From NCBI GenBank assembly GCA_964645915.1, contig CAZYDH010000008.1, positions 1 through 64,000 on the forward strand: DNA of 64,000 nucleotides, in the 5' to 3' direction. Source of the DNA: JACNKV01 sp964645915 (GTDB lineage: Bacteria > Fidelibacterota > Marinisomatia > Marinisomatales > JACNKV01). Below the pieces are notes generated by a model, which saw only the letters and a program-made list of their open reading frames with translations, was not told where the DNA came from and made no database searches. Of the stretch, positions 1 to 8,340 are shown piece by piece. Each line of letters begins with the position of its first letter. Position 1 is the stretch's first letter. Both the position numbers and the translations under genes were made by a program.

Positions 1-1
1 T

Positions 2-436
2 ATGAATAATTCATCAAATAAATTGTATTTAATAGTTTTATTTCTACTCACAATTAGTTGCGTCGATGATAATTCGAGTAGCGATATTCCATTAACGAAT
101 ACCCAATGGACTCTTTTTAAGTATTCCGATTTGGCAGGTTCGATCATTATCGAGCCGGAAGAAAATGAAGATTATTGGATTAAATTCAATGACGATAACT
201 CCATTGAAGCAATTGATGCATGTAACTCCTGCTTTGGGACTTTTGAAGTAACAGAAAATGATACTATAAAGTTGTATGGTCTGAATTGTACTGAAGCGGG
301 TTGTATAGGAGATTTATGGCTTACTAATATTGGAGGAATCATTAAGTATGAATTGTCAGATCAAACTCTCGTTTTAACAAACGTGAGCTCTCAATATGAT
401 TTAAATTCCGAAAGTTTTTATTTTAAAGTTGAGTAA
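2..436 (+). CDS. Small META/HslJ-like lipoprotein
   Basis: The 144-residue product starts with a short hydrophobic segment ending in LTISC, a good lipobox, so it is probably a lipoprotein with Cys20 as the acylated residue. The phrase TQWTL after a low-complexity linker and the following beta-rich stretch resemble the opening of META/HslJ-like domains (often a W in the first strand). Four further cysteines (two in ACNSC, then NCTEAGC) suggest disulfides in the periplasm or on the surface. The start lies one base from the window edge, but the signal peptide begins there, so the gene is probably complete. No neighbour hints at its function; the domain assignment is tentative. Confidence 0.6.
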   Translation: MNNSSNKLYLIVLFLLTISCVDDNSSSDIPLTNTQWTLFKYSDLAGSIIIEPEENEDYWIKFNDDNSIEAIDACNSCFGTFEVTENDTIKLYGLNCTEAGCIGDLWLTNIGGIIKYELSDQTLVLTNVSSQYDLNSESFYFKVE

Positions 437-524
437 ATTATAATTACATAACAAAAGTTTTAAAAAGGAACTGATTCATCCTTAAATTTATCACTGAATT
501 TATTTGGGAAAAGAAGGAGGGAGA

Positions 525-896
525 ATGAGTTTCTACACAGTTATTAACTGCATGGACGGTCGAGTTCAGGAATCAGTGAATAATTATCTGAAAAACAAAT
601 TCAATGTAAAGTACATTGATGTGATCACCGAGCCGGGCCCAAATAAGATTCTTTGTGATCAAAATCCATCTAACATAATTGATTCCATCCATAAACGAAT
701 TTCTATTTCGATCAATAAACATTATTCTAATGGCATCGCTGTTGTTGGCCATGAAGATTGTGCCGGTAATCCGGTTTCCAAAAAAGAACAGATCAACCAT
801 CTAAAAAAAGCGTCAGAATATCTACAAAAATATTACCCTGATCATGAAGTGATCTCTCTCTGGGCAGACCTGTCCGGGCACGTTACAGAAATCTGA
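525..896 (+). CDS. Minimal beta-carbonic-anhydrase-like protein
   Basis: The product is about 123 residues and has both beta-class carbonic anhydrase zinc signatures: CMDGR near the N terminus (Cys-x-Asp-x-Arg) and GHEDC in the middle (His-x-x-Cys). Known beta enzymes are around 200 residues, so this is a cut-down version lacking the C-terminal helices. CO2 hydration is therefore plausible but not assured; a related zinc or redox role is possible. The ATG at 525 is preferred over an upstream TTG at 504 because GGAGGGAG lies just before it. It stands alone between a lipoprotein and the pilus locus, with about 160 bp of very AT-rich DNA after it. Confidence 0.6.
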   Translation: MSFYTVINCMDGRVQESVNNYLKNKFNVKYIDVITEPGPNKILCDQNPSNIIDSIHKRISISINKHYSNGIAVVGHEDCAGNPVSKKEQINHLKKASEYLQKYYPDHEVISLWADLSGHVTEI

Positions 897-1059
897 TCTA
901 AAGATCATTTTTCACCTATTCATTTTATTTGCATTATTTATTATCATATATGCTATAAATAAATGCATATTATTAATAAAAAAAATCATGGTATATTTAA
1001 ATAGTTTACGTTAAATTTCTGTCCAAATTTATTATTCAATCGATTAAAGAGGAGAACTC

Positions 1060-1488
1060 ATGAATAGATTAAGGAAAAGAGGACAAGAAGGATTTACATT
1101 AGTAGAGATTCTAATTGTTGTGGTGATTATCGGGATTCTGGCAAGTGTAGCTATTCCTACTTATTTGGATTATGTTAAAAGAAGTTATGCAGCAGATGCA
1201 AAAGTCAATATCAAAAATATTGTAGAAAACGCTGAAATATATCTTCAGGAAAACGGTTCACCTCCCTCAGATATTCAAACCATGCAGGATGAAGGTTATC
1301 TGAATATTAAAATGTCAACACAGAATAAATGGTCCTTTGAATTGGATCTGACCGAAGCAGACGGATTATTGACCGGAACGGTGAATGCAACCAGCTTGTC
1401 CGGAATGAAGGGTGGAGAAGGACATATGGTATCCTATGATCTTGAATCCGGTGAATTTACGGGTTATGGTCAAAAAGACGATAAGTAA
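1060..1488 (+). CDS. pilA: Type IV major pilin / GspG-like pseudopilin
   Basis: This is a 142-residue prepilin. A positively charged 11-residue leader ends in Gly, then comes FTLVEILIVVVIIGILAS, the classic class III signal with Glu at mature position 5, followed by an amphipathic alpha1 helix and a compact C-terminal domain. A prepilin peptidase should cut after Gly11. AGAGGAG lies 7 bases before the ATG. It is the first gene of the pilus locus, only 3 bp from pilT, so it probably forms the fibre subunit. It lacks the disulfide loop of neisserial pilins. GspG-like pseudopilin is the alternative, but the neighbouring PilT retraction ATPase favours a type IV pilus. Confidence 0.85.
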   Translation: MNRLRKRGQEGFTLVEILIVVVIIGILASVAIPTYLDYVKRSYAADAKVNIKNIVENAEIYLQENGSPPSDIQTMQDEGYLNIKMSTQNKWSFELDLTEADGLLTGTVNATSLSGMKGGEGHMVSYDLESGEFTGYGQKDDK

Positions 1489-1491
1489 TAC

Positions 1492-2550
1492 ATGACTTTA
1501 TCAATATATGATCTTCTTCGGTATGCATTAGACTCTAATGCATCCGATCTGCATTTAAGCGTGGGGTCCGTTCCCATGATCCGTATCCATGGTGAAATGA
1601 AGAAACTTCAATTACCGATAATGGATAAAGATACGATGGAGCGAATTCGTGATGATGTTTTGAATGATAATCAGAAGGCCATGTTCACTGAACGACTCGA
1701 GATAGACTTCTCTACACAGTTAGAAGGACGAGGTCGATTTCGTGTCAATTTCTTTCATCAGATCAATGGATTTTCGGCGGTCTTTCGTGCGATTCCTTCT
1801 GTCATTTTAAGTTCAGAAGAACTTCATTTGCCACCGATTATCAATCAATTAGCCATGCAGGATAAAGGACTTATCTTATTGACAGGTCCAACAGGATGCG
1901 GAAAATCAACGACATTAGCTGCCATGATTGATTATATCAATGATCAAAAACTGGCACATATTATTACAATCGAAGATCCGGTTGAATATTATCATGAATC
2001 CAAAAACTCGTTGATTAATCAACGTGAATTAGGACAATCAACACATAGTTTTGCTAATGCACTTCGTTCAGCACTTCGTGAAGATCCTGATGTAATCCTT
2101 GTCGGAGAAATGCGTGATCTTGAAACGATCCAGCTTGCATTAACAGCAGCCGAGACGGGACATCTTGTCCTCTCCACATTACACACATCCAGTGCGGTTA
2201 AAACCATTGACAGGATTATTGATGTGTTTCCGGCGTCTCAAAAGAGTCAGATACGATCCATGTTATCTGAGAGTCTTGAAGCAGTGATTGCTCAGAAGTT
2301 ATTACCGACACGTGATAAAAATGGACGGGTTCCTGCCGGTGAGATCATGGTTGCAAATACTGCTGTGAAAAACCTAATCAGGGAAGATAAGATCTATCAG
2401 ATCCCATCCTTGATCCAGTCAGGTGGACATGAAGGAATGCAAAGCCTTGATCAGGATCTACAAAGACTGATACAACAGGGTATGATAACAAGAACAGATG
2501 CCATGTATATTGCTGACAAACCGGAATTGTTTGAAAAAGGTATTTTTTAA
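1492..2550 (+). CDS. pilT: Twitching motility retraction ATPase PilT
   Basis: This 352-residue secretion-superfamily ATPase has the usual PilT length. It has an N-terminal PAS-like part (NASDLHLSVGSVPMIRIHGEM), Walker A GPTGCGKST at about residues 132-140, the Asp box with EDPVEY, Walker B as VILVGEMRD and the His box TGHLVLSTLHT. It depolymerises the pilus by extracting pilin at the PilC platform in the inner membrane. The start is 3 bp after the pilin stop and the end abuts the first minor pilin, so it is co-transcribed. It is not PilB: it lacks the N-terminal MshEN domain and the zinc-binding cysteine tetrad seen in the gene at 13647. Confidence 0.92.
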   Translation: MTLSIYDLLRYALDSNASDLHLSVGSVPMIRIHGEMKKLQLPIMDKDTMERIRDDVLNDNQKAMFTERLEIDFSTQLEGRGRFRVNFFHQINGFSAVFRAIPSVILSSEELHLPPIINQLAMQDKGLILLTGPTGCGKSTTLAAMIDYINDQKLAHIITIEDPVEYYHESKNSLINQRELGQSTHSFANALRSALREDPDVILVGEMRDLETIQLALTAAETGHLVLSTLHTSSAVKTIDRIIDVFPASQKSQIRSMLSESLEAVIAQKLLPTRDKNGRVPAGEIMVANTAVKNLIREDKIYQIPSLIQSGGHEGMQSLDQDLQRLIQQGMITRTDAMYIADKPELFEKGIF

Positions 2551-2997
2551 ATGAGGAAATCTTCCGGTAATCAATCAGGTTTTACATTAATCGAAGCCGT
2601 AACTGGAGTCATGATTACGTTGTTAGCCGCAAGTGCGATCATGATGGGTGTGTCAAAAGCACAGTCCACATTAAACTCCATACATTTGAGAGAACGAGCC
2701 TTTGAAGAATTGAAGATCTATACAGATTACTGGAAGAGTATGGCCGCTGCTAAAAGAATCGGAGCTACAAACTCAAGTAATATGAATGGAGAAAGAGTTG
2801 CTCTTATTAAAGATAAAAATGGAAATACAGTGGTATCTGGTTCTCTTTATCGTAAAATAAGACGCGGCTCAGATTCTGGTGAATACTCAATCTATTACAA
2901 TATAAAAACATATATTGAGTGGGAAGACAACGTCTTTGGTGGTAAAGAACTAAAGCGCCTTGAATTCAACACAAAACAGTTACAGTTTAATCTCTAA
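2551..2997 (+). CDS. Minor pilin (PilV/GspI-like)
   Basis: The 148-residue product has a short basic leader ending NQSG, then FTLIEAVTGVMITLLAAS, so Gly-1, Phe+1 and Glu+5 are all present. A soluble beta-rich domain follows. Being adjacent to two other prepilin-like genes in the order seen for minor pilin sets (I-, J-, K-like) suggests it helps prime pilus assembly at the tip. The start codon immediately follows the pilT stop and the end overlaps the next start by one base. Assignment to a particular minor pilin subfamily is inference from order and length. Confidence 0.8.
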   Translation: MRKSSGNQSGFTLIEAVTGVMITLLAASAIMMGVSKAQSTLNSIHLRERAFEELKIYTDYWKSMAAAKRIGATNSSNMNGERVALIKDKNGNTVVSGSLYRKIRRGSDSGEYSIYYNIKTYIEWEDNVFGGKELKRLEFNTKQLQFNL

Positions 2998-3563
2998 TGC
3001 GTCAGTTTAAAAAACAATCACAATTAGGTTTTACACTCGTGGAGTTATTGGCAACGGTTCTTATCTCTACGACCGCTTTATCCGGGATGATCTATGTATA
3101 TTCAGAGATCAATAATCATTTTACACATGAGTTCATTCGAAGCGATGTAAAGAGTTATTGTGATCGGGTTTTAGATGATATGACCTATAACATCCGTGCT
3201 TCAAGAAGAATTACATATTCGATGTTTGGCAATCACCAAAAAGTAATTGTTGAACTTGGTAGAAATGATCGGGTTACATATACTATTAGTGAGAATGAGG
3301 GTGTTTTAAAAAATGGGAGACCAATTGATTATTTCCGGACACGAGATGAACGTGGTTTAAAAATATGCAGAATATCCGATTTTTCCTGTAAAACTCCAAC
3401 AGACTGGCCATCTTATTCGGACTCTAAAGTAAAAAACGCAACTTATAATGTAAAATTCACCGTGGACTTGATAGATAAGTTTCAAAATGGAAAAGTATTA
3501 GAACGGATCACAAGTGAAAGAGAAATATTTGCACCGTCAATATTTGTAAAGCAAAGGACTTGA
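2997..3563 (+). CDS. Minor pilin (PilW/GspJ-like)
   Basis: The 188-residue prepilin-like protein has a leader ending QLG, then FTLVELLATVLISTTALSGMIYV with Glu+5. The soluble region has two cysteines spaced CRISDFSC, possibly a disulfide. Its first base is the last base of the preceding stop codon, indicating translational coupling. Length and place (second of three) match GspJ/PilW proteins, which cap the pilus tip together with I- and K-type partners. It could equally be an FimT/PilE-type minor pilin; the exact name is uncertain, the class is not. Confidence 0.8.
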   Translation: MRQFKKQSQLGFTLVELLATVLISTTALSGMIYVYSEINNHFTHEFIRSDVKSYCDRVLDDMTYNIRASRRITYSMFGNHQKVIVELGRNDRVTYTISENEGVLKNGRPIDYFRTRDERGLKICRISDFSCKTPTDWPSYSDSKVKNATYNVKFTVDLIDKFQNGKVLERITSEREIFAPSIFVKQRT

Positions 3564-3564
3564 T

Positions 3565-5445
3565 GTGAATAGAAAAGTACATTCAAAAGGCTTCATATTA
3601 CCGATCGCTATTATTTTTTCCCTAATTGGACTGGGGATAACCCTAACGTTTATCACTAAAACATACAACGAAAAATGGCGAGTAGATGTACGGATTGCAA
3701 CAGCAAAAGCTTCCTACAATGCAGAAACGGGTTTTGTCGTAAAAGGATTCAAGGAGATTGTCAAACAAGATTTTGAAGATTCTTTGTTGACTTTCAATGA
3801 TAAATATCCTGTATCCGGAATGGGAGGATACACTGATGTAATTGTTCGTCAATATACAAATGACAATAACCGAATTATTCGATCCGGGAGTAGTGTAGGA
3901 TATAGTAAAGTAAAAAGTATTTTAGGGAAAGAACTCACAATTAAAGAACGTTTTGCTCTTCGATTTGACCCGATATCTTCTTTGGCAAGATATATGTATC
4001 TTACCGATGATGAAAAAGCAGGCGGAGCTCCGTTTGTATTTCAAGGAGATGATCGTAGGAATGTAACCTTTGGTACGGGAGATGTCTTAGGGGGAGGAAA
4101 CATACAAACAAACGGAACATTCGTGATGAGCGATTATGGATGTCCCGAGTTTCAAAATACCGTGTGGTTAACCAAAGATTCAGATGGGAATGTTAATAGT
4201 CCGGATATGGGAGGTTGTAATCCGAATCAGGTCTTTCAGGGAGATCCGCCTTTGGATACCATGAAAACGGTATGCTTACCACCACCCGGATATGAGCGTA
4301 TGAAGACCTTTGCCAACTATGAATTTGATGCGACTGCAAAAATGAAATGGGCACCAGGTTCCGCAAGCAGAGATACATTGATCATGACTGAGATCATATT
4401 TTACCCGGATGATCGAGTATCTATCAATCAGTGGTGGTATTTAATGCCTCCACATTTAAATATTTATGCAGGTGATATTCAAACCCCAACAGCTCAACAT
4501 TTATCAGGATATAATCCATTTGGTTCACCCTGTGACGCTAATGATGATCTACGAACTTGTGAAATATATGAAGAGGATATGAATAATTATCATGCAAAAT
4601 ATATTTCTTCAAGTGGTACAGAAACATTGATGAATCCAAAAATCCGTGGAACTCATGGTTTTCACCATTTTGATTTTGAACCAACTTCAACGAATATAGT
4701 ACCGGGATATCCGATCGAAATATCTGTCAACAAACCTTTAGTTCTCTATGTGAAGGGTGGCCCGGTTCGTGTTAAGGGAATATATTCAGGGCAATATACA
4801 GTTGTTACAGATGAATTTGTACCCTATCGACGTCATGCATGGCCCTCGAACTCATCTGCACCTTTAGATACAGTTTGGTGTAATATTTGGATTACGGGTG
4901 ATATCAGAAAATCTGATTCCCCACCGAGTGGTGATTTAAGTAATTATCAACCGGATGAAGATTGTGTGGGAGGGTCAGATAATATCATGGGTTTGGTTTC
5001 CGGTGCGAATGTTTATGTGGCAAATACAGTAGATAATGGTGCAGGAAATAATACAAATGCAAATGTGGTTATTCATGCTCATATTATTGCATTTAATGAA
5101 TCTTTTGCGATGCATTACTGGCAGAATACATTAGGCTTTGGATATTCGAATCCACCCTATGGTGATGGAAGAGGTCCTGATTTATATGGCGGAACAACAG
5201 GAAATTCTGATATTAGAGGTACGGTTAACCTTTGGGGTGGGATTGTCCAGAAATATCGCGGGTACATGAAAAGAAATTTACCGGGTCCGTATGATGTCTT
5301 CCCGGGAGTTGGAATGGAAAAGAGTTATCATTATGATGAGAATTTAATGTGTGTTGATCCCCCGTTATACCCTGAGGATCTTGACTGTAGTGCTGACTCA
5401 GATGAGTTTGATATTAAGATCAGTAATTATTATGTCGGACCGTAA
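3565..5445 (+). CDS. Large tip minor pilin (PilX/GspK-like), 626 aa
   Basis: The GTG start lies one base after the preceding stop. The N terminus MNRKVHSKGFILPIAIIFSL looks like a PilX/GspK leader: cleavage after Gly9 would leave Phe+1, but position 5 is Ile, not Glu. Loss of Glu5 is the hallmark of GspK-type tip subunits, which need no partner ahead of them. The alpha1 region is followed by about 580 residues of soluble sequence rich in Gly, Asn, Tyr and Cys, far longer than usual GspK (about 300) or PilX (about 200). The extra mass resembles a surface-exposed tip adhesin. This reading is inference from the leader, order and size. Confidence 0.72.
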   Translation: MNRKVHSKGFILPIAIIFSLIGLGITLTFITKTYNEKWRVDVRIATAKASYNAETGFVVKGFKEIVKQDFEDSLLTFNDKYPVSGMGGYTDVIVRQYTNDNNRIIRSGSSVGYSKVKSILGKELTIKERFALRFDPISSLARYMYLTDDEKAGGAPFVFQGDDRRNVTFGTGDVLGGGNIQTNGTFVMSDYGCPEFQNTVWLTKDSDGNVNSPDMGGCNPNQVFQGDPPLDTMKTVCLPPPGYERMKTFANYEFDATAKMKWAPGSASRDTLIMTEIIFYPDDRVSINQWWYLMPPHLNIYAGDIQTPTAQHLSGYNPFGSPCDANDDLRTCEIYEEDMNNYHAKYISSSGTETLMNPKIRGTHGFHHFDFEPTSTNIVPGYPIEISVNKPLVLYVKGGPVRVKGIYSGQYTVVTDEFVPYRRHAWPSNSSAPLDTVWCNIWITGDIRKSDSPPSGDLSNYQPDEDCVGGSDNIMGLVSGANVYVANTVDNGAGNNTNANVVIHAHIIAFNESFAMHYWQNTLGFGYSNPPYGDGRGPDLYGGTTGNSDIRGTVNLWGGIVQKYRGYMKRNLPGPYDVFPGVGMEKSYHYDENLMCVDPPLYPEDLDCSADSDEFDIKISNYYVGP

Positions 5446-5498
5446 ATGTTGAAAGAATTAAAGATAGCTCGAATTAAACAGATTAGGAAACAGATTAA

Positions 5499-6554
5499 AT
5501 GAATCTTGGAATAGATATTGGATACGATAGCATAAAGATCGTTCAGCTTGAAAAAACCTCCACGGGATATACCGTTCAGAAAATAGGATCAAAACGTATT
5601 CATCGTGATTTAAATACTTTCGATCCGGAAAATATTACAAAATCTCAATGGGTAGCAGCGATCCAAGACTTATGTAAAGAATTGAAAATAACACCTAAGA
5701 AATTCAAACATGCGGTTTCTTCACTCTCGGGATCTCATATAAGTGTGAAACAAATTACAACACTTGAAATGTCCAATGATGAATTAGCTGCTTCATTAGA
5801 ATTTGAAGCAAAAAAACATATTCCGTTAGACGGAACAGAAGCCGTTCTTGATTTTCATGTGATTGGACATGATCCGAAAGAATTGGATAAGATCAATGTT
5901 ATCATGATCGCTACCACAAAAAATTTAGTTAAGCAACATAATGAAATTCTGACGGAAGCCGGTTTTCATAATAGTGTATTTGATGCCGATCCAATTGCAT
6001 TGATCAACAGCTTCCTTGCGAGTCATGATCTGTCAAAAGATGGTGTAGATATCCTTATGAATATCGGAAATCAAACGACGTCTGTTGTTGTCTGGGGAAA
6101 GAATCAGAGGTTCTTTTTTCGTGAACTGAATTTTGGCGGACACCATTTTACAAACTCAATTATGCGTCGAAATGAACTCGATTACAGTTCTGCAGAGGAT
6201 ATGAAAATAGAAAAGGGATTGTCTTCTATTCATTCTCAAAATTTCCAAGAAGATAAGACGGATGATACATTTAGTATCCAGGTTGCTGAAAAATCAGTGT
6301 GTACTCAATTTGTGGATGAACTCAGAAAAACACTAAGATATTATATAAAAACTAGTAGTCAAGCATACTTCAATAAAGTATATCTCACCGGTGGCTCATC
6401 TTCGTTCATCGGTTTAAAAGAATTCATCGCAGAACAACTGAATGTTGAAATAGAGATCCTAAATCCCGTGGCAAGCATGAAAGTGGATAATGAGGTAGAA
6501 AATCCATCACAATACGCGATTGCCATCGGTCTTGGATTGAGAGGATTGGTATAG
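5499..6554 (+). CDS. pilM: Type IV pilus assembly protein PilM
   Basis: The 351-residue product is an actin-fold (FtsA-like) cytoplasmic protein. It opens LGIDIGYDSIKIVQLEK, the phosphate-1 loop of the family, and has LMNIGNQTTSVVVW in the middle and VYLTGGSSSFIGLKEFI near the C terminus, which are the second phosphate and adenosine motifs. PilM binds the N-terminal tail of PilN and couples the inner-membrane alignment complex to the ATPases. It is followed by PilN-, PilO- and PilP-like genes and the secretin in the canonical M-N-O-P-Q order, which secures the assignment. Confidence 0.9.
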   Translation: MNLGIDIGYDSIKIVQLEKTSTGYTVQKIGSKRIHRDLNTFDPENITKSQWVAAIQDLCKELKITPKKFKHAVSSLSGSHISVKQITTLEMSNDELAASLEFEAKKHIPLDGTEAVLDFHVIGHDPKELDKINVIMIATTKNLVKQHNEILTEAGFHNSVFDADPIALINSFLASHDLSKDGVDILMNIGNQTTSVVVWGKNQRFFFRELNFGGHHFTNSIMRRNELDYSSAEDMKIEKGLSSIHSQNFQEDKTDDTFSIQVAEKSVCTQFVDELRKTLRYYIKTSSQAYFNKVYLTGGSSSFIGLKEFIAEQLNVEIEILNPVASMKVDNEVENPSQYAIAIGLGLRGLV

Positions 6555-6612
6555 AACATTAATTAGAATTCATTGTTCTTTTCGAAATAATTATTAGAAG
6601 AATATTATCAAA

Positions 6613-7209
6613 ATGCAAAATCAAAATTTCATCATAATTAATCTAAATCAAACCATCAGTAAGGCTCAATTGCACGAATATAAACTGGAGCGTAATCGAT
6701 GGATCCTATTTGGAATAGTTATGTTCATTATGTGTGGGCTAAGTATCTTTTCTTACACAATTAGCAGAGACATTTTAGAGCTTAAGCAAGAACGAATAAC
6801 AACAATTGATCAAATTGTGTACGATACAAATGCACTTCAGAAAGAAGGTCAGATTGATATCTCTAAAACAGATATTCAGAATCTTTCAAAGTTGGAATCC
6901 GAGCAAATATTATGGTCCCCAAAACTTAAAGCTTTGGCAGATATTACACCGGAAGATATGTCGGTTACCGAATTAGAATTTAAAAACCGGAAATTGATCA
7001 TATCTGCAATATCAAAATTACATCCCGGAGAAAAAGAATTTAAAGTCATTGACCATTTTATTGAGTTGCTGAAAAACAATATTCAATTTTCAGAACATTT
7101 TACAACGATCACTTTCTTGAATTCTGAAAGGATTCGTTCAAAAGGACAGGAAATGCTTGCATTTAAGGTGGTGGCACTTACAAAGAAACAAAGTGTGAAG
7201 AGGAAATAA
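6613..7209 (+). CDS. pilN: PilN-like pilus alignment protein
   Basis: The 198-residue protein begins with a cytoplasmic tail containing IIINLNQ, which matches the conserved INLLP-type PilM-binding motif. One transmembrane helix follows (about residues 32-50, WILFGIVMFIMCGLSIFSY), then a coiled-coil stretch and a small ferredoxin-like periplasmic domain. It would pair with the PilO-like product to connect PilM to the secretin. The order PilM-PilN-PilO decides the assignment; sequence similarity alone would be weak. The 58 bp before it hold no clear terminator. Confidence 0.8.
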   Translation: MQNQNFIIINLNQTISKAQLHEYKLERNRWILFGIVMFIMCGLSIFSYTISRDILELKQERITTIDQIVYDTNALQKEGQIDISKTDIQNLSKLESEQILWSPKLKALADITPEDMSVTELEFKNRKLIISAISKLHPGEKEFKVIDHFIELLKNNIQFSEHFTTITFLNSERIRSKGQEMLAFKVVALTKKQSVKRK

Positions 7210-7215
7210 GTACCG

Positions 7216-7773
7216 ATGAAAAGAAATATTATATTTTTAAGTCTCCTGGTTGTGTTCTTTTTGGCGTACTGGGTAGGGAAAACATTTTACTATGAAGGAA
7301 TCCCTGATAAAATCGTAGATCTGGAAGAAGAACAACGTATTGTCAATGAAAAATTTATTACCGCTCAGATCTTATCTCAAAGTTTGAATAGGGTTTATAA
7401 AATCTTTGAAAATAACCTTGAAATAAAAACGAATGGTGAGATGAGTCAAGCAGCCTCAATGCCATTTTTGAATAATTTGACGGATATAATGAATGAGCTT
7501 GATATTAAGATATTGGAACTCAAGCCTAAAACGCAAGAAACTCAAGGAACAACGATCTTAGTTCCCTATGAGTTGATTTTCGAATGTACATATGAAAATT
7601 TAGGTAATTTTGTTACAGAATTAGAAAGAAACGATCGACTCATCAATATTGATGAATTTTATGTAGATAACGGAATTGATCGATTAACAACCATGACAAA
7701 TGCCAACCAATTAGTAAATCTTAGAGTTAATATGATTTTATCTGTTGTTACTATAAAGAAAGCGAGAAGTTAA
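7216..7773 (+). CDS. pilO: PilO-like pilus alignment protein
   Basis: The 185-residue bitopic membrane protein has a very short cytoplasmic tail, one helix at about residues 4-22, a coiled coil (KIVDLEEEQRIVNEKF) and a beta-alpha periplasmic domain containing YELIFECTYENLGNFVTELERNDRL, which resembles the PilO/GspM core. It lies 6 bp after the PilN-like gene and 4 bp before the next. Its role would be to dimerise with PilN and set the spacing between inner-membrane platform and outer-membrane secretin. Confidence 0.78.
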   Translation: MKRNIIFLSLLVVFFLAYWVGKTFYYEGIPDKIVDLEEEQRIVNEKFITAQILSQSLNRVYKIFENNLEIKTNGEMSQAASMPFLNNLTDIMNELDIKILELKPKTQETQGTTILVPYELIFECTYENLGNFVTELERNDRLINIDEFYVDNGIDRLTTMTNANQLVNLRVNMILSVVTIKKARS

Positions 7774-7777
7774 TCAT

Positions 7778-8269
7778 ATGAATTTACGATTAAAATTCTT
7801 TTGGAACTTTCTCTTGGGACTTTCGACTGTATTCATTCTTTATACAGGATATCAACTCTATCTACGATTCGTGGAAACAAACCAATTATGGGTTGAATTC
7901 CGTTCTGAAGAAATTGGTACGGATAGTGCATTTCAACGACAGGTATCTAATCTCGAATCAAGTCTTCAAAACCGAGAAGACGCTCGTTTTATTATCGATC
8001 AAATCCCAACAGATTTAAGTAATGTGATCGTCCTAGAAGGATTGGAATTTGCATTTTCCGGAACAGGTCGGAGAATCCGAGTTACTCAAATTGTTCAAAC
8101 GGAGGGAGGACCTCCAACAGCTAATATCCATTACCGAGGTCAATATTTTAATATGGTCGAAGGCGACTCAATTGCAGGTGGAGTCATATCATCTTTATCA
8201 AAAAAAGAATTGGTCTTTCAAAAAGATGAGCAAACCATTATCTATTCTATGGAACCTTCAATTGAATAA
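7778..8269 (+). CDS. PilP/GspC-like periplasmic linker
   Basis: The 163-residue protein has an N-terminal membrane anchor (about residues 8-26), then a linker and a beta-rich C-terminal domain (AFSGTGRRIRVTQI, YFNMVEGDSIAGGVISSLSKKELVF). The last part resembles the homology region of PilP and GspC: short strands around a GD.I.G..I..I....V.F..D pattern. These proteins connect the PilN/PilO complex to the N domains of the secretin. It has no lipobox, unlike PilP of Pseudomonas and Neisseria, so it is topologically closer to GspC. Position between PilO and PilQ supports the role; the name is left open. Confidence 0.68.
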   Translation: MNLRLKFFWNFLLGLSTVFILYTGYQLYLRFVETNQLWVEFRSEEIGTDSAFQRQVSNLESSLQNREDARFIIDQIPTDLSNVIVLEGLEFAFSGTGRRIRVTQIVQTEGGPPTANIHYRGQYFNMVEGDSIAGGVISSLSKKELVFQKDEQTIIYSMEPSIE

Positions 8270-8340
8270 CAAATGGGTCATAACACTCTATGAAAATTTT
8301 CAAAAACATCAATATCGAAATAACAGACGGAGAAAAATCA

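Noticed and set aside
894..912. Hairpin TGATC-TAAA-GATCA plus T run after the carbonic-anhydrase-like gene
   Set aside because: The stem is only 5 bp of mixed composition and overlaps the stop codon; too weak to call a terminator.
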